Assembly: GCF_001298265.1 (NCBI RefSeq)
Contig: NZ_LGSZ01000022.1
Span: forward strand, 186,001 to 250,000
DNA from: Allobosea vaviloviae
GTDB lineage: Bacteria > Pseudomonadota > Alphaproteobacteria > Rhizobiales > Beijerinckiaceae
Reading direction: 5' to 3'
Length of the DNA stretch: 64,000 nt
The stretch's first letter is position 1. Each line of letters starts with the position of its first letter. The position numbers and the translations under genes were made by a program. Below are positions 8,236 through 19,149 of the stretch, piece by piece. The notes under the pieces are model-generated. The model was not told the origin of the DNA. It ran no database searches and saw only the letters and a list, made by a program, of their open reading frames with translations.

Positions 8236-10310
8236 CCAAACTCATCATCGACGGCATCGAGGTCGACGTTCCCGCCGAATACACGGTCCTGCAGGCTTGC
8301 GAGGCGGCAGGCGCCGAGGTGCCGCGCTTCTGCTTCCATGAGCGGCTCTCGATCGCCGGCAATTGCCGCATGTGCCTGGTCGAGGTGAAGGGCGGCCCGC
8401 CCAAGCCGCAGGCTTCATGTGCCATCGGCGTGCGCGACCTGCGCCCCGGCCCCAATGGCGAGCCGCCGGTCGTCTCGACCAAGTCGCCCATGGTCAAGAA
8501 GGCGCGCGAGGGGGTGATGGAGTTCCTCCTGATCAACCACCCGCTGGATTGCCCGATCTGCGACCAGGGCGGCGAGTGCGATCTCCAGGACCAGGCCATG
8601 GCCTATGGCGTCGACACCTCGCGCTATGCCGAGAACAAGCGCGCCGTCGAGGACAAGTATATCGGCCCGCTGGTCAAGACCTCGATGACGCGCTGCATCC
8701 AGTGCACGCGCTGCGTCCGCTTCACCACGGAAGTTGCCGGCGGCCAGGATCTCGGCGCCATCGGTCGCGGCGAGGACATGGAGATCACCACCTATCTCGA
8801 GCAGGCGATGACCTCGGAGCTCCAGGGCAACGTCGTCGATCTCTGCCCGGTGGGCGCGCTGACCTCGAAGCCCTACCAGAACAAGGCCCGCCCCTGGGAG
8901 CTGACCAAGACCCAGTCCATCGACGTGATGGATGCGGTCGGCTCGGCCATCCGCGTCGATTCGCGCGGCAAGGAAGTGATGCGCATCCTGCCCCGCCTCA
9001 ACGAGGCGGTGAACGAGGAATGGATCTCCGACAAGACCCGCCACATCGTCGACGGCCTGCGCACGCAGCGCCTCGACCGGCCCTATATCCGCGAAGGCGG
9101 CGCGCTGCGCCCGGCCTCATGGGCCGAAGCCTTCGCTGTCATCGCCGAGAAGGTGAAGGCGGCGAAGCCGGAAAAGATCGGCGCCATCGCCGGCGATCTC
9201 GCCGCGGTCGAGGAGATGTTCGCGCTACAGAGCCTGATGGCTTCGCTCGGCAGCGCCAACCTCGATTGCCGTCAGGACGGCTCCAAGCTGCATCCGAAGT
9301 TCGGCCGCGCCAGCTACATCCTCAATGCCGGCATCGCCGGGATCGAGCAGGCGGACGCGCTGATGATCATCGGCGCCAATCCCCGCAAGGAGGCGCCGAT
9401 CCTCAATGCGCGCATCCGCAAGCGCTGGCTGCGTGGCGATTTCACGCTCGGCATGATCGGCGAGAAGGCCGATCTGACCTATGATTACGCCTATCTCGGC
9501 GCTGGCCCCGATACGCTCGCGGGCTTCGTCGATCACGCTCCCGCCAATCGGCAGAAGCCGATGCTGCTGATCGGGCAGGGCGCCTTGGCCCGTCCCGATG
9601 GCGAGGCGATCCTGGCGATGGCTGCGAAGGCCGCCCGCTCGCTCGGCGTCGTCAAGGATGGCTGGAACGGCTTCGGCGTGCTGCACACGGCGGCTGCCCG
9701 CGTCGGCGGGCTCGATCTCGGCTTCGTGCCGCAAGAAAGTGCTGAAGGACTGGGGGGCTTGGATGTCGCCGGCATGCTCACGCCCGGCGCGCTCGATGTG
9801 CTGTTCCTGCTCGGCGCCGACGAGATCGATGTTCCGGCAGGCGCCTTCGTGGTTTATCAGGGCACGCATGGCGACAAGGGCGCCCATCGCGCCGACGTCA
9901 TCCTGCCGGGCTCGGCCTATACCGAGAAGTCCGGCACTTACGTCAACACCGAAGGCCGCGTTCAGATGACCGACCGCGCCACCTTCCCGCCGGGCGATGC
10001 CCGCGAAGACTGGGCGATCCTGCGGGCGCTCTCGGCGACGCTGGGCAAGACGCTGCCCTTCGACTCGCTCGCCGGCCTGCGCAAGGCGCTCTACGAAGCG
10101 CATCCGCATTTCGCCGCGCTCGATGTGCTGCAGGCGGCCGACCCGGCCGGGCTCGGTTCGCTCGCCGATCTCGGCGGCAACGCCGACAAGGCGGGCTTCG
10201 TCTCGCCGGTGACCGATTTCTACCAGACCAACCCGATCGCGCGCGCTTCCGCCGTGATGGCCGAGTGTTCGGCGCTGGCCTCGGGCCGGCTCCAGCAGGC
10301 GGCGGAGTAA
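8232..10310 (+). CDS. nuoG: NADH-quinone oxidoreductase subunit G
   Basis: A 692-residue 75-kDa subunit. N-terminal ferredoxin-like part: Cys34, Cys45, Cys48 and Cys63 for 2Fe-2S N1b. Next comes His103-Cys107-Cys110-Cys116 ([14 protein letters not shown]) for cluster N5, then Cys155, Cys158, Cys161 and Cys205 (CIQCTRC, CPVGAL) for N4. The remaining 480 residues form a molybdopterin-oxidoreductase-like domain that is catalytically dead in complex I. The extra N7 cysteine set of some bacteria was not evident. It relays electrons between NuoF and NuoI. Confidence 0.97.
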   Translation: MTKLIIDGIEVDVPAEYTVLQACEAAGAEVPRFCFHERLSIAGNCRMCLVEVKGGPPKPQASCAIGVRDLRPGPNGEPPVVSTKSPMVKKAREGVMEFLLINHPLDCPICDQGGECDLQDQAMAYGVDTSRYAENKRAVEDKYIGPLVKTSMTRCIQCTRCVRFTTEVAGGQDLGAIGRGEDMEITTYLEQAMTSELQGNVVDLCPVGALTSKPYQNKARPWELTKTQSIDVMDAVGSAIRVDSRGKEVMRILPRLNEAVNEEWISDKTRHIVDGLRTQRLDRPYIREGGALRPASWAEAFAVIAEKVKAAKPEKIGAIAGDLAAVEEMFALQSLMASLGSANLDCRQDGSKLHPKFGRASYILNAGIAGIEQADALMIIGANPRKEAPILNARIRKRWLRGDFTLGMIGEKADLTYDYAYLGAGPDTLAGFVDHAPANRQKPMLLIGQGALARPDGEAILAMAAKAARSLGVVKDGWNGFGVLHTAAARVGGLDLGFVPQESAEGLGGLDVAGMLTPGALDVLFLLGADEIDVPAGAFVVYQGTHGDKGAHRADVILPGSAYTEKSGTYVNTEGRVQMTDRATFPPGDAREDWAILRALSATLGKTLPFDSLAGLRKALYEAHPHFAALDVLQAADPAGLGSLADLGGNADKAGFVSPVTDFYQTNPIARASAVMAECSALASGRLQQAAE

Positions 10311-10316
10311 GCGGCC

Positions 10317-11336
10317 ATGAACTGGGACCTCGTCCTCTCGATCGCGATCATGCTCGGCAAGAGCCTGCTGCTGCTGGTCTGCCTGCTGGTCTTCATCGCC
10401 TATATCCTGCTCGCCGACCGGAAAATCTGGGCGGCGGTGCAGCTGCGGCGCGGGCCCAACGTGGTCGGGCCTTTCGGCCTGTTCCAGAGCTTCGCCGACC
10501 TGCTGAAATTCGCCTTCAAGGAGCCGATCATCCCGTCGGGCGCCAACAAGGGCGTGTTCCTGCTGGCGCCGTTCATCTCCTGCCTGCTCTCGCTGGGCGC
10601 CTGGGCGGTGATTCCGGTGGCCGAGGGCTGGGCGATCGCCGACATCAATGTCGGCGTGCTCTACATCCTCGCGATCTCGTCGCTCGGGGTCTATGGCGTG
10701 ATCATGGCCGGCTGGGCCTCGAACTCGAAATATCCCTTCATGGGCGCGCTGCGCTCGGCGGCGCAGATGGTCTCCTACGAGGTCTCGATCGGCTTCGTCA
10801 TCATCACCGTGCTGCTCTGCGTCGGCTCGCTGAACCTGACCGCCATCGTCGAGGCGCAGAACGGCCGTCTGGGCATGTTCGGCTGGTACTGGCTGCCGCT
10901 GTTCCCGATGTTCGTGGTCTTCTTCATCTCGGCGCTGGCCGAGACCAACCGCCCGCCCTTCGATCTGCCCGAAGCCGAGTCCGAGCTCGTCGCCGGCTTC
11001 ATGGTCGAGTATTCCTCGACGCCCTACCTGCTGTTCATGCTCGGCGAATACGTGGCGATCATGACCATGTGCGCGCTGACCGTGATCCTGTTCATGGGCG
11101 GCTGGCTGCCGCCATTCCCGATCGCGCCCTTCACCTGGCTGCCGGGCGTGTTCTGGTTCGCGCTCAAGGTCTGCATGGTCTTCTTCATGTTCGCGATGGT
11201 GAAGGCCTTCGTGCCGCGCTACCGCTACGACCAGCTGATGCGGCTGGGCTGGAAGGTCTTCCTGCCGCTGTCGCTAGTGTCCGTGGTCGTGGTCGCCTTC
11301 GTGCTGCAGGTCACCGGCTGGGGGCCGGTGCGCTGA
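10317..11336 (+). CDS. nuoH: NADH-quinone oxidoreductase subunit H
   Basis: A 339-residue membrane subunit (ND1 homologue) with eight or so transmembrane helices. The conserved cytoplasmic loop [20 protein letters not shown] (near residue 205-225) lines the quinone chamber and start of the proton pathway, and [20 protein letters not shown] is the usual N-terminal loop. It joins the peripheral arm to the proton-pumping arm. The TGA overlaps the ATG of the next small gene by one base. Confidence 0.97.
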   Translation: MNWDLVLSIAIMLGKSLLLLVCLLVFIAYILLADRKIWAAVQLRRGPNVVGPFGLFQSFADLLKFAFKEPIIPSGANKGVFLLAPFISCLLSLGAWAVIPVAEGWAIADINVGVLYILAISSLGVYGVIMAGWASNSKYPFMGALRSAAQMVSYEVSIGFVIITVLLCVGSLNLTAIVEAQNGRLGMFGWYWLPLFPMFVVFFISALAETNRPPFDLPEAESELVAGFMVEYSSTPYLLFMLGEYVAIMTMCALTVILFMGGWLPPFPIAPFTWLPGVFWFALKVCMVFFMFAMVKAFVPRYRYDQLMRLGWKVFLPLSLVSVVVVAFVLQVTGWGPVR

Positions 11337-11575
11337 TGGCGATCTCGCCCGGCCTGATCGGTGCGCTGATCGGGCTCGTGGTGGGGATCGTTGAATACAG
11401 GATCGTGTCGGGGCTGGTCATCGGGGCCTTGCGCCGGACCGATCCGTCGAAGACGCAAGCCGAGCGCGACGATTACGAGCGTCGCATCGGCTTGGTCAGG
11501 GTCGCGCTGGTCGTGTTGATGATCGGCGTCACGCCCGTGCTGGGTTATGTGATCGGCCAGACGGTGTTTGGCTGA
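11336..11575 (+). CDS. Small two-helix membrane protein inside the nuo operon
   Basis: Seventy-nine residues. Two predicted transmembrane helices (about residues 6-30, [20 protein letters not shown], and 54-76, [20 protein letters not shown]) flank a charged cytoplasmic-type loop ([18 protein letters not shown]). It starts at an ATG overlapping the nuoH stop (TGATG) and ends 19 bases before nuoI. No family recognised. Its location suggests a small membrane partner or assembly factor for NuoH/NuoI, but an unrelated passenger gene is equally compatible with what is visible. Confidence 0.83.
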   Translation: MAISPGLIGALIGLVVGIVEYRIVSGLVIGALRRTDPSKTQAERDDYERRIGLVRVALVVLMIGVTPVLGYVIGQTVFG

Positions 11576-11594
11576 GTTGGAAGGACGAGAAGGC

Positions 11595-12083
11595 ATGTCT
11601 CTCGCACAAGCCGCCAAGGGCCTGCTGCTGAAGGAATTCGTCGGCGCGTTCGCGCTGTCGATGCGCTATTTCTTCAAGCCGAAGGCGACGCTGAACTACC
11701 CCTTCGAGAAGGGCATGCTGTCGCCGCGCTTCCGGGGTGAGCATGCGCTGCGTCGCTATCCCAATGGCGAGGAACGCTGCATCGCCTGCAAGCTCTGCGA
11801 GGCGATCTGCCCGGCTCAGGCCATCACCATCGAGGCCGGCCCGCGCCGCAACGACGGAACCCGGCGTACGACGCGCTACGACATCGACATGACCAAATGC
11901 ATCTATTGCGGCTTCTGCCAGGAGGCCTGCCCAGTCGACGCCATCGTCGAGGGGCCGAATTTCGAGTTCGCCACCGAGACCCGCGAGGAGCTGTTCTACG
12001 ACAAGGACAGGCTGCTCGAGAACGGCGCCCGCTGGGAGCGCGAGATCGCGCGCAACATCGCGATGGACGCGCCCTATCGATAG
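11595..12083 (+). CDS. nuoI: NADH-quinone oxidoreductase subunit I
   Basis: A 162-residue 23-kDa ferredoxin-type subunit with two 4Fe-4S clusters (N6a, N6b). Ligands: Cys62, 65, 68 and 72 in [16 protein letters not shown], and Cys102, 105, 108 and 112 in [16 protein letters not shown]. An amphipathic N-terminal helix (residues 1-30) lies on the membrane in this family. The ATG at 11595 has AAGGACGAGAAGG upstream; an in-frame TTG further up is rejected. A palindromic repeat follows before nuoJ. Confidence 0.97.
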   Translation: MSLAQAAKGLLLKEFVGAFALSMRYFFKPKATLNYPFEKGMLSPRFRGEHALRRYPNGEERCIACKLCEAICPAQAITIEAGPRRNDGTRRTTRYDIDMTKCIYCGFCQEACPVDAIVEGPNFEFATETREELFYDKDRLLENGARWEREIARNIAMDAPYR

Positions 12084-12142
12084 CGGCGAGTGGCGAATGG
12101 CGAATGGAACCGCTTCCTTCCACTCGCCACTCGCCGTTCGCA
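12084..12142. repeat. Heptamer-based inverted repeat (copy 1)
   Basis: Immediately after the nuoI stop, tandem 7-base units of the type CGAGTGG/CGAATGG (three in a row from 12087) are followed about 10 bases later by the complement of the same units (CCACTCG, CCACTCG, CCGTTCG). The whole can fold into a long hairpin within the nuoI-nuoJ gap. A second copy is at 20819-20910. Confidence 0.75.
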
Positions 12143-12231
12143 CCCTTATAGACCCTTGCAAACTGCGGCCGGCGAGAGTCGGACGTGATTGAAAACGAGA
12201 GCCGCCCGCAGGGGCGGAAAGGCTGACCGAG

Positions 12232-12855
12232 ATGAATGCCGCAGCGGCTTTCTTCTACCTGTTCGCAGGCGTCACCGTCGCTTCGGCGTTCATGGTGGTG
12301 ACCTCGCGCAACCCCGTTCACTCGGTGCTCTTCCTGATCCTGGCCTTCGTCAACGCGGCGGGCCTGTTCATGCTGCTCGGGGCCGAGTTCCTGGCGATGC
12401 TGCTGATCGTCGTCTATGTCGGCGCCGTCGCGGTGCTCTTCCTCTTCGTGGTGATGATGCTCGATGTCGATTTTGCCGAGTTCCGCCAGGGCTTCCTGAA
12501 CTACCTGCCGATCGGCGGGCTGATCGGGCTGATTTTCGCGGTCGAGCTGCTGCTGGTCGTCGGCGCCTGGGTCATCGATCCGCAGATCGTCAAGGCGCCC
12601 GTGGCGGCGATCCCCGCCGGCATCACCAACACAGAGGCGCTCGGGCGCGTGCTCTACACGCAATATGTCTATTACTTCCAGGCGGCCGGCCTCGTCCTGC
12701 TCGTCGCCATGATCGGCGCGATCGTGCTGACGCTGCGCGAGCGCACCGGTATCAAGCGCCAGGATATCACGATCCAGAACGCCCGCAGCAAGGCCACCGC
12801 GATGGACGTCAAGAAGGTGCCCTCGGGCGCAGCCCTGCCGGAGGAGACGGTCTGA
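12232..12855 (+). CDS. nuoJ: NADH-quinone oxidoreductase subunit J
   Basis: A 207-residue hydrophobic subunit (ND6 homologue) with five transmembrane helices. [40 protein letters not shown] and [20 protein letters not shown] are the conserved helices; the glutamate in LLGAEFLA belongs to the central proton axis. The C-terminal 45 residues are a polar tail ending AALPEETV. The ATG is preceded by a purine-rich stretch (GGAAAGGCTGACCGAG). Its TGA overlaps the nuoK ATG. Confidence 0.96.
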   Translation: MNAAAAFFYLFAGVTVASAFMVVTSRNPVHSVLFLILAFVNAAGLFMLLGAEFLAMLLIVVYVGAVAVLFLFVVMMLDVDFAEFRQGFLNYLPIGGLIGLIFAVELLLVVGAWVIDPQIVKAPVAAIPAGITNTEALGRVLYTQYVYYFQAAGLVLLVAMIGAIVLTLRERTGIKRQDITIQNARSKATAMDVKKVPSGAALPEETV

Positions 12856-13160
12856 TGATCGGACTTGGCCATTACCTCGCCGTCGGCGCGATCCTGTTCA
12901 CGCTCGGCGTGCTCGGCATCTTCCTGAACCGCAAGAACGTCATCGTCATCCTGATGTCGGTCGAGCTCATCCTGCTCGCGGTCAACCTGAACTTCGTCGC
13001 CTTCTCGAGCTTCCTGGGCGACATCGTCGGGCAAGTCTTCGCCCTGCTGGTGCTGACCGTCGCGGCGGCCGAAGCCGCCATCGGGCTTGCCATTCTCGTC
13101 GTCTACTTCCGCAACCGCGGCACGATCGCGGTGGAAGACATCAACATGATGAAAGGCTGA
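12855..13160 (+). CDS. nuoK: NADH-quinone oxidoreductase subunit K
   Basis: A 101-residue subunit (ND4L homologue) with three transmembrane helices. The two membrane glutamates needed for proton transfer are present in [16 protein letters not shown] (helix 2) and [18 protein letters not shown] (helix 3). The ATG shares its A with the nuoJ stop (TGATG), so it is translationally coupled. Confidence 0.97.
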   Translation: MIGLGHYLAVGAILFTLGVLGIFLNRKNVIVILMSVELILLAVNLNFVAFSSFLGDIVGQVFALLVLTVAAAEAAIGLAILVVYFRNRGTIAVEDINMMKG

Positions 13161-13186
13161 GGCGCTAAAGCGCCCGGAACCGCCCC

Positions 13187-15229
13187 ATGTATCACGCGAT
13201 CGTCTTCCTCCCCCTGATCGGCTTCCTGATCGCCGGCCTCTTCGGCCGTCTGATCGGCGCGCGCGGCTCAGAGATCGTCACCACCTCGCTGCTGATTGTC
13301 TCCGCCGTCCTGTCCTGGATCGCCTTCTTCAGCGTCGGCTTCGGCTCCGGCACCACCCGCATCCAGGTCGCGACCTGGATGGCGTCCGGAGGCCTGCAGG
13401 TCGACTGGGCCTTCCGCGTCGATACGCTGACCGTGGTGATGCTGGTCGTCGTCAACACCGTCTCCTCCCTCGTGCATCTCTACTCGATCGGCTACATGCA
13501 CGAGGATCCGCACCGGCCGCGCTTCTTCGCCTATCTGTCGCTCTTCACCTTCGCCATGCTGATGCTGGTGACGGCCGACAACCTGGTGCAGATGTTCTTC
13601 GGCTGGGAGGGCGTCGGCCTCGCCTCCTACCTGCTGATCGGCTTCTGGTACCAGAAGCCCTCCGCCTGCGCCGCCGCGATGAAGGCCTTCATCGTCAACC
13701 GTGTCGGCGATTTCGGCTTCCTGCTCGGCATCTTCATGGTCTTCGTGCTGACCGGAACGGTCGCCTTCGACTCGATCTTCCCGCAGATCGCAGGCTTGAC
13801 CGAGCGCAGCTTCCGCTTCCTCGGCTATGACTGGAATGCGCTGACGCTGACCGCGCTGCTGCTGTTCATGGGCGCCATGGGCAAGTCGGCGCAGTTCCTG
13901 CTGCACACCTGGCTTCCGGATGCAATGGAAGGCCCGACCCCGGTCTCGGCCCTGATCCATGCCGCGACGATGGTCACCGCCGGCGTCTTCATGGTCGCGC
14001 GGCTCTCGCCGATCTTCGAATATGCGCCGGTCGCCATGACCGTGGTCATCGTCATCGGCGCGACGACGGCCTTCTTCGCCGCCACCGTCGGCCTCGTGCA
14101 GAACGACATCAAGCGCGTCATCGCCTATTCGACCTGCTCGCAGCTCGGCTACATGTTCGTGGCGATGGGCGTCGGCGCCTACTCGTCGGGCATCTTCCAT
14201 CTCTTCACCCACGCCTTCTTCAAGGCGCTGCTGTTCCTCGGCGCGGGCTCTGTCATCCACGCGATGCATCACGAGCAGGACATGCGGAAGATGGGTGGCC
14301 TGCGCAAGCACATCCCGCTGACGGCCGCCGCCATGACCATCGGCACGCTCGCTTTGACCGGCTTCCCGCTCTTCGCCGGCTATTTCTCCAAGGACGCAAT
14401 CATCGAGAGCGCCTACGCCGCCGTCGGCCACAAGGGCTTCGCCGCCTCCTATGCCTTCGTGCTGCTGGTCGTCGCCGCCTTGATGACCTCGTTCTACTCC
14501 TGGCGCCTGTACTTCATGACCTTCGAGGGCAAGCCGCGCTGGGGCGCGGACGCGCATGGGCATGATGCCCATGGGCGTGACGACCACGCCCATGCGGCTC
14601 ACGCCCATGACGACCACGCGCATGCCGCTCACGCTCATGACGATCACGGCCACGGCCATGATCACATGCCCCATGAGAGCCCGCTGGTGATGCTGATCCC
14701 GCTCGCCGTGCTCTCGCTCGGCGCGGTTGCGGCTGGCTTTGCCTTCAAGGAGGCCTTCATCGGCCACAACTACGAGCACTTCTGGAAGGCCGCGCTGTTC
14801 ACCGGCAAGGACAACCACATCCTGCACGAGATGCACGAGGTTCCCGGCTGGGTCGTCGCCTCGCCCTTCATCGCGATGGTGCTCGGCTTCCTGCTCTCGC
14901 TCTACATGTATGTCCTGAGCCCCGACGTGCCCCGCAAGCTCGCGGCGGCCAACCCGGTCCTCTACAAGTTCCTGCTCAACAAGTGGTATGTCGACGAAAT
15001 CTACGACTTCCTGTTCGTGAAGCCGGCGATGTGGGCGGGCAAGTTTCTCTGGAAGAAGGGCGACGGCTTGGTCATCGACGGCTTTGGCCCCGATGGCATC
15101 TCGGCCCGCGTCGTGGACGTGACCAACCGGGTCGTCCGGCTCCAGACCGGCTATGTCTATCACTACGCCTTCGCCATGCTGATCGGCGTCGCAGGCTTCG
15201 TGACCTGGTATCTCTTGGCGCGCGGGTGA
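13187..15229 (+). CDS. nuoL: NADH-quinone oxidoreductase subunit L with His-rich loop
   Basis: A 680-residue antiporter-like proton-pumping subunit (ND5 homologue), the distal end of the membrane arm. [20 protein letters not shown] (helix 5, with the essential Glu) and [20 protein letters not shown] (helix 7, Lys/His region) are conserved. Around residues 458-493 an inserted hydrophilic loop carries about 16 histidines in HAH/DDH units with a near-perfect tandem repeat ([10 protein letters not shown] twice). The C-terminal helix region (about 560-680) is present. nuoM starts one base after its stop. Confidence 0.97.
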   Translation: MYHAIVFLPLIGFLIAGLFGRLIGARGSEIVTTSLLIVSAVLSWIAFFSVGFGSGTTRIQVATWMASGGLQVDWAFRVDTLTVVMLVVVNTVSSLVHLYSIGYMHEDPHRPRFFAYLSLFTFAMLMLVTADNLVQMFFGWEGVGLASYLLIGFWYQKPSACAAAMKAFIVNRVGDFGFLLGIFMVFVLTGTVAFDSIFPQIAGLTERSFRFLGYDWNALTLTALLLFMGAMGKSAQFLLHTWLPDAMEGPTPVSALIHAATMVTAGVFMVARLSPIFEYAPVAMTVVIVIGATTAFFAATVGLVQNDIKRVIAYSTCSQLGYMFVAMGVGAYSSGIFHLFTHAFFKALLFLGAGSVIHAMHHEQDMRKMGGLRKHIPLTAAAMTIGTLALTGFPLFAGYFSKDAIIESAYAAVGHKGFAASYAFVLLVVAALMTSFYSWRLYFMTFEGKPRWGADAHGHDAHGRDDHAHAAHAHDDHAHAAHAHDDHGHGHDHMPHESPLVMLIPLAVLSLGAVAAGFAFKEAFIGHNYEHFWKAALFTGKDNHILHEMHEVPGWVVASPFIAMVLGFLLSLYMYVLSPDVPRKLAAANPVLYKFLLNKWYVDEIYDFLFVKPAMWAGKFLWKKGDGLVIDGFGPDGISARVVDVTNRVVRLQTGYVYHYAFAMLIGVAGFVTWYLLARG

Positions 15230-15230
15230 G

Positions 15231-16745
15231 ATGATGTTCGGCTTCGGTATCCTCACCGGTCTTCTCGTCCTGCCGCTGGTCGGCGCGGTCTTCATCCTGG
15301 CGCAGCGCGGCGACGAGGCGTCGGTCGACTCCAACGCGCGCTATGCAGCGCTCGCGGCAACCGTCGCGACCTTCGTGCTCGCCTGCTACGCCTGGAGCCA
15401 GTTCGATCCCGCCAATCCCGGCTTCCAGATGGTTGAGACCCATGCCTGGGTTTCCGATGCCATCAAGTTCAAGCTCGGCGTCGACGGCTTCTCCTTTCCC
15501 TTCGTGGTGCTGACCGCCTTCCTGATGCCGTTCTGCATCCTGGCGTCGTGGACCTCGATCACGAAGCGGGTGCGCGAATACATGGTCGCGTTCCTCATCC
15601 TGGAGACGCTGATGATCGGCGTCTTCGTGGCGCTCGACCTCGTGCTGTTCTACCTGTTCTTCGAGGGCGGCCTGATCCCGATGTTCCTGATCATCGGCAT
15701 CTGGGGTGGCAAGCGGCGCGTCTACGCCTCCTACAAGTTCTTCCTCTACACGCTGCTCGGCTCGGTCCTGCTGCTGCTGGCGCTGATGGCGATGTACTGG
15801 AATGCCGGCACCACCGACATTCCGACGCTGCTGGCGCACAAGTTCCCGGCCGGCATGCAGACCTGGCTGTGGCTCGCCTTCTTCGCCTCCTTCGCGGTGA
15901 AGATGCCGATGTGGCCGGTCCACACCTGGCTGCCCGACGCCCACGTCGAAGCGCCGACCGCAGGCTCGGTCGTGCTGGCGGCGATCATGCTGAAGATGGG
16001 CGGCTACGGCTTCATCCGCTTCTCGATCCCGATGTTCCCCGAGGCGTCGCAGTATTTCGCGCCCTTCGTCTTCGCGCTCTCCGTCATCGCCATCGTCTAC
16101 ACATCGCTGGTGGCGCTGATGCAGGAGGACATCAAGAAGCTGATCGCCTACTCGTCGGTTGCGCATATGGGCTTCGTCACGATGGGCCTGTTCACGCTGA
16201 CGACGCAGGGCATCCAGGGCGCGATGTTCCAGATGGTCAGCCACGGGCTGGTCTCGGGCGCGCTCTTCCTCTGCGTCGGTGTGATCTATGACCGGATGCA
16301 CACCCGCGAGATCGCGGCCTATGGCGGGCTGGTCAACCGAATGCCGATCTACGCCGTGGTCTTCATGATCTTCACCATGGCCAATGTCGGCCTGCCGGGC
16401 ACGGCCGGCTTCGTCGGCGAGTTCCTGACGCTGATGGGCGCCTTCAAGGCCAACCCCTGGGTGTCGTTCATCGCCTGCTCCGGCGTCATCCTCTCGGCGG
16501 CCTATGCGCTCTGGCTCTATCGCCGCGTCATGTTCGGTGAGTTGGTGAAGCCCGAGCTCAAGACCATTCTCGATCTCAACCCGCGCGAGATGGTCATCCT
16601 CGCCCCGCTCGTCGTGCTGACGATCTGGTACGGTATCCGTCCGGGCACGATCCTCGACGCTTTCGCCGCGCCGACCGAAGCTCTCATCAAGAACTATCAG
16701 GCCGCACTCACCGCCGCGAAAACGGCGATGCTGGCCGTTCAGTAA
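15231..16745 (+). CDS. nuoM: NADH-quinone oxidoreductase subunit M
   Basis: A 504-residue antiporter-like subunit (ND4 homologue), about 14 transmembrane helices. [20 protein letters not shown] holds the conserved helix-5 glutamate, [20 protein letters not shown] the helix-7/8 lysine and signature, and [20 protein letters not shown] the conserved helix 9 stretch. It pumps one proton as part of the membrane arm. Two consecutive ATGs (15231 and 15234) are possible starts. Confidence 0.97.
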   Translation: MMFGFGILTGLLVLPLVGAVFILAQRGDEASVDSNARYAALAATVATFVLACYAWSQFDPANPGFQMVETHAWVSDAIKFKLGVDGFSFPFVVLTAFLMPFCILASWTSITKRVREYMVAFLILETLMIGVFVALDLVLFYLFFEGGLIPMFLIIGIWGGKRRVYASYKFFLYTLLGSVLLLLALMAMYWNAGTTDIPTLLAHKFPAGMQTWLWLAFFASFAVKMPMWPVHTWLPDAHVEAPTAGSVVLAAIMLKMGGYGFIRFSIPMFPEASQYFAPFVFALSVIAIVYTSLVALMQEDIKKLIAYSSVAHMGFVTMGLFTLTTQGIQGAMFQMVSHGLVSGALFLCVGVIYDRMHTREIAAYGGLVNRMPIYAVVFMIFTMANVGLPGTAGFVGEFLTLMGAFKANPWVSFIACSGVILSAAYALWLYRRVMFGELVKPELKTILDLNPREMVILAPLVVLTIWYGIRPGTILDAFAAPTEALIKNYQAALTAAKTAMLAVQ

Positions 16746-16755
16746 GGTCTGTCAG

Positions 16756-18183
16756 ATGGCTCTGCCCGCTCTCGGCCCGGCGCTTCCGGAAATCATCCTC
16801 GCGCTGGGCGCCATCGCGATGGTGCTGATCGGCGCGATCCAGGGTGAGCGCGCGACGCGCCTGCTCGAAGGCATGGCGATCGCGCTCTTCGCCCTGGCGT
16901 TGGTGCTGGTGCTGTCGGGCACCGGCAAGGTGACGACCTTCAACGATGGCTTCATCGTCGACAGCTTCGCCCGCTTCTTCAAGGTCCTGACGCTGCTCGG
17001 CGCGGCGGCCGCGATCCTGTTGTCGTCGGATTCGCTTCGTCGCGACGGCTCGATGCGGTTCGAGTTCCCGATCCTGATCGTGCTGTCGACGGTCGGCATG
17101 ATGATGATGATCTCGGCCAATGATCTCATTAGCCTCTATGTCGGCCTCGAATTGCAGTCGCTGGCGCTCTATGTCGTCGCCGCCTTCGACCGCGACAATG
17201 CCAAGTCGACCGAGGCTGGCCTGAAATACTTCGTTCTCGGCGCGCTCTCGTCGGGCATGCTGCTCTACGGCGCATCGCTGACCTATGGCTTCACCGGCAC
17301 CGTGACCTATCCGGGCATCGCCGCTGCCGTGCAGCACGGCCATCCCGGCATCGGCCTGATCTTCGGCATCGTCTTCATTGCCGCGGGCGTCGCCTTCAAG
17401 ATCTCGGCCGTGCCGTTCCATATGTGGACGCCTGACGTCTATGAGGGTGCCCCGACCCCGGTCGCCGCCTTCTTCGCCTCGGCTCCCAAGATGGCGGCAA
17501 TGGCGATGGTGGTGCGCATCTTCGTCGGCGCCTTCCCCGGCGCGCTGCATGAATGGCAGCAGATCATCATCTTCATCGCGATCGCCTCGATGGCGCTCGG
17601 CGCCTTCGCCGCGATCGGCCAGCGCAACATCAAGCGCCTGCTCGCCTATTCCTCGATCGCCAACATGGGCTACGCCCTGGTCAGCCTCGCTGCCGGCACT
17701 GCGGCGGGCGTCCAGGGCGTGATGGTCTACATGGCGATCTATCTCGCCACGACGCTCGGCGCCTTCGCCTGCGTGCTGCTGATGCGCCGCGACGGCAAGG
17801 CGGTCGAGGACATCTCCGAGCTCGCCGGGCTCTCGCGCACCAATCCGTGGATGGCCTTCGCGCTGTCGATGATGATGTTCTCGCTCGCCGGCATTCCGCC
17901 TCTCGCCGGCTTCTGGGCCAAGTTCTACGTCTTCCTCGCCGCCATCGATGCCAAGCTCTACGTCCTTGCCGTTATCGGCGTCGTCACCAGCGTCGTCGGC
18001 GCCTATTACTATCTGCGCTTGGTCAAGGTGATGTATTTCGACGACGCGAAGCCCGCCTTCGAGAAGGGCGATCTCGGCGTTCGGGCCGTGCTTCTGGTGT
18101 CGGCGATCTTCGTGCTGGCGCTCTCGCTGCTGCCGGCCCCGCTGCTGAACTCGGCAGCTGCGGCGGCGAAGTCGCTGTTTTGA
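16756..18183 (+). CDS. nuoN: NADH-quinone oxidoreductase subunit N
   Basis: A 475-residue antiporter-like subunit (ND2 homologue). ISLYVGLELQSLALYVVAAF carries the helix-5 glutamate, FKISAVPFHMWTPDVYEGAP the helix-7 lysine and conserved turn, and RNIKRLLAYSSIANMGYALV the helix-9 signature. It is the last nuo gene. A palindromic repeat element follows directly, and birA begins within about 100 bases. Confidence 0.97.
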   Translation: MALPALGPALPEIILALGAIAMVLIGAIQGERATRLLEGMAIALFALALVLVLSGTGKVTTFNDGFIVDSFARFFKVLTLLGAAAAILLSSDSLRRDGSMRFEFPILIVLSTVGMMMMISANDLISLYVGLELQSLALYVVAAFDRDNAKSTEAGLKYFVLGALSSGMLLYGASLTYGFTGTVTYPGIAAAVQHGHPGIGLIFGIVFIAAGVAFKISAVPFHMWTPDVYEGAPTPVAAFFASAPKMAAMAMVVRIFVGAFPGALHEWQQIIIFIAIASMALGAFAAIGQRNIKRLLAYSSIANMGYALVSLAAGTAAGVQGVMVYMAIYLATTLGAFACVLLMRRDGKAVEDISELAGLSRTNPWMAFALSMMMFSLAGIPPLAGFWAKFYVFLAAIDAKLYVLAVIGVVTSVVGAYYYLRLVKVMYFDDAKPAFEKGDLGVRAVLLVSAIFVLALSLLPAPLLNSAAAAAKSLF

Positions 18184-18193
18184 ATGCAACCCG

Positions 18194-18273
18194 CCGTCAT
18201 GCTCGGGCTTGACCCGAGCATCTCTTGCAGGAGATTCTCGGGTCTCCGCTTCGCTGCGCCCGAGAACGACGGG
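18194..18273. repeat. Palindromic intergenic element, type B (copy 1)
   Basis: An 80-base imperfect palindrome made of two sub-hairpins: GCTCGGGCTTGACCCGAGC and GATTCTCGGG...CCCGAGAAC, joined by CATCTCTTGCAGGA. A second copy, inverted and over 90% identical by eye, lies at 27738-27814. It sits between nuoN and birA and ends 8 bases before the birA ATG. Confidence 0.85.
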
Positions 18274-18280
18274 TCGTCCC

Positions 18281-19036
18281 ATGCTCGGTGAAGCGGCCCG
18301 CGCCGCCGGCTACCGTTTGATTGTCCGCGACGAGGTCGGCTCCACCATGGAGGAGGCGCGCCGCGCTCTGGCACAGGGCGACGCCGGCAAGCTCTGGATT
18401 GTCGCCCGCAGCCAAAACGCCGGGCGCGGCCGCCACGGCCGGCAATGGGGCTCGCCGCCCGGCAATCTCTATGCGAGCCTGCTGCTCGTCGCACCCTGCG
18501 AGCCCGCGCTGGCGCCGCAACTCGGCTTCGTCGCGGGGCTTGCCTTGCACGACGCTGCCATGCTCGTCAGCGGCGGGCTGCAGGGGCTGAAGCTGAAATG
18601 GCCCAACGATCTGCTGGTCGGGCGCGCCAAGGTTTCCGGCCTGCTATTGGAGGGCGAGAGCCGGGCAGGGCGGCTCGATGTCGTCATCGGGCTCGGCGTC
18701 AACATCGCCTCATGCCCATCAGACACGCCCTATCCCGCGGCCTTTCTCAGACAGCATGTGCCGCACGTGGCGGTCGAGGCGGTGCTGGCGGCGCTCAGCG
18801 ATGCCTGGCTGTCCCGCTTCGAGGCCTGGTCCCGCCCCGGCGGGTTCGGGCCGATCCGAGCCGCCTGGCTCGAGCGGGCCGCCTTTCTCGGCGAGGAGAT
18901 CACGATCCGGCTGACCGAGGGGCCGCTGAGCGGCCGCTTCGCCGGTCTCGATGCGAGCGGACGCCTCGAACTCGAAACGGGCGCCGGTCTGCGCGTCATC
19001 GATGCCGGCGACCTCTATTTCGGCTCGCCCGCCTGA
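18281..19036 (+). CDS. birA: Biotin--[acetyl-CoA-carboxylase] ligase
   Basis: A 251-residue class I ligase without the N-terminal DNA-binding domain, so not a repressor. The biotinyl-AMP loop GRGRHGRQW is at residues 48-56 and KWPNDLLVG at 106-114; the small C-terminal domain follows. It attaches biotin to carboxylase carrier proteins. The ATG at 18281 gives a normal N-terminus (YRLIVRDEVGSTMEEAR). An in-frame upstream ATG lies inside the palindromic repeat and is rejected. Location after nuoN is normal for the order. Confidence 0.93.
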   Translation: MLGEAARAAGYRLIVRDEVGSTMEEARRALAQGDAGKLWIVARSQNAGRGRHGRQWGSPPGNLYASLLLVAPCEPALAPQLGFVAGLALHDAAMLVSGGLQGLKLKWPNDLLVGRAKVSGLLLEGESRAGRLDVVIGLGVNIASCPSDTPYPAAFLRQHVPHVAVEAVLAALSDAWLSRFEAWSRPGGFGPIRAAWLERAAFLGEEITIRLTEGPLSGRFAGLDASGRLELETGAGLRVIDAGDLYFGSPA

Positions 19037-19149
19037 ACGCGAGCCGATAGCGTCCGCTGCGGTCTGGAGGCTGCGTGGCGAGCGTGCTACGGCTCCCTCA
19101 ACTTCTTGCAGCGCTGTCGCGCCGCCGATCGTCCAAGTCAGGATTGCCC

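Noticed and set aside
14560-14670. Tandem repeats that could suggest a CRISPR or satellite
   Set aside because: The repeats are contiguous, in frame and encode the His-rich NuoL loop; there are no spacers.
13268-15334. 688-codon minus-strand frame opposite nuoL, with many His/Val repeats
   Set aside because: Shadow of nuoL; its repeats mirror the His-rich loop codons.
18209-18280. Earlier in-frame start for birA
   Set aside because: The extra codons come from the palindromic repeat and are not part of the ligase fold.
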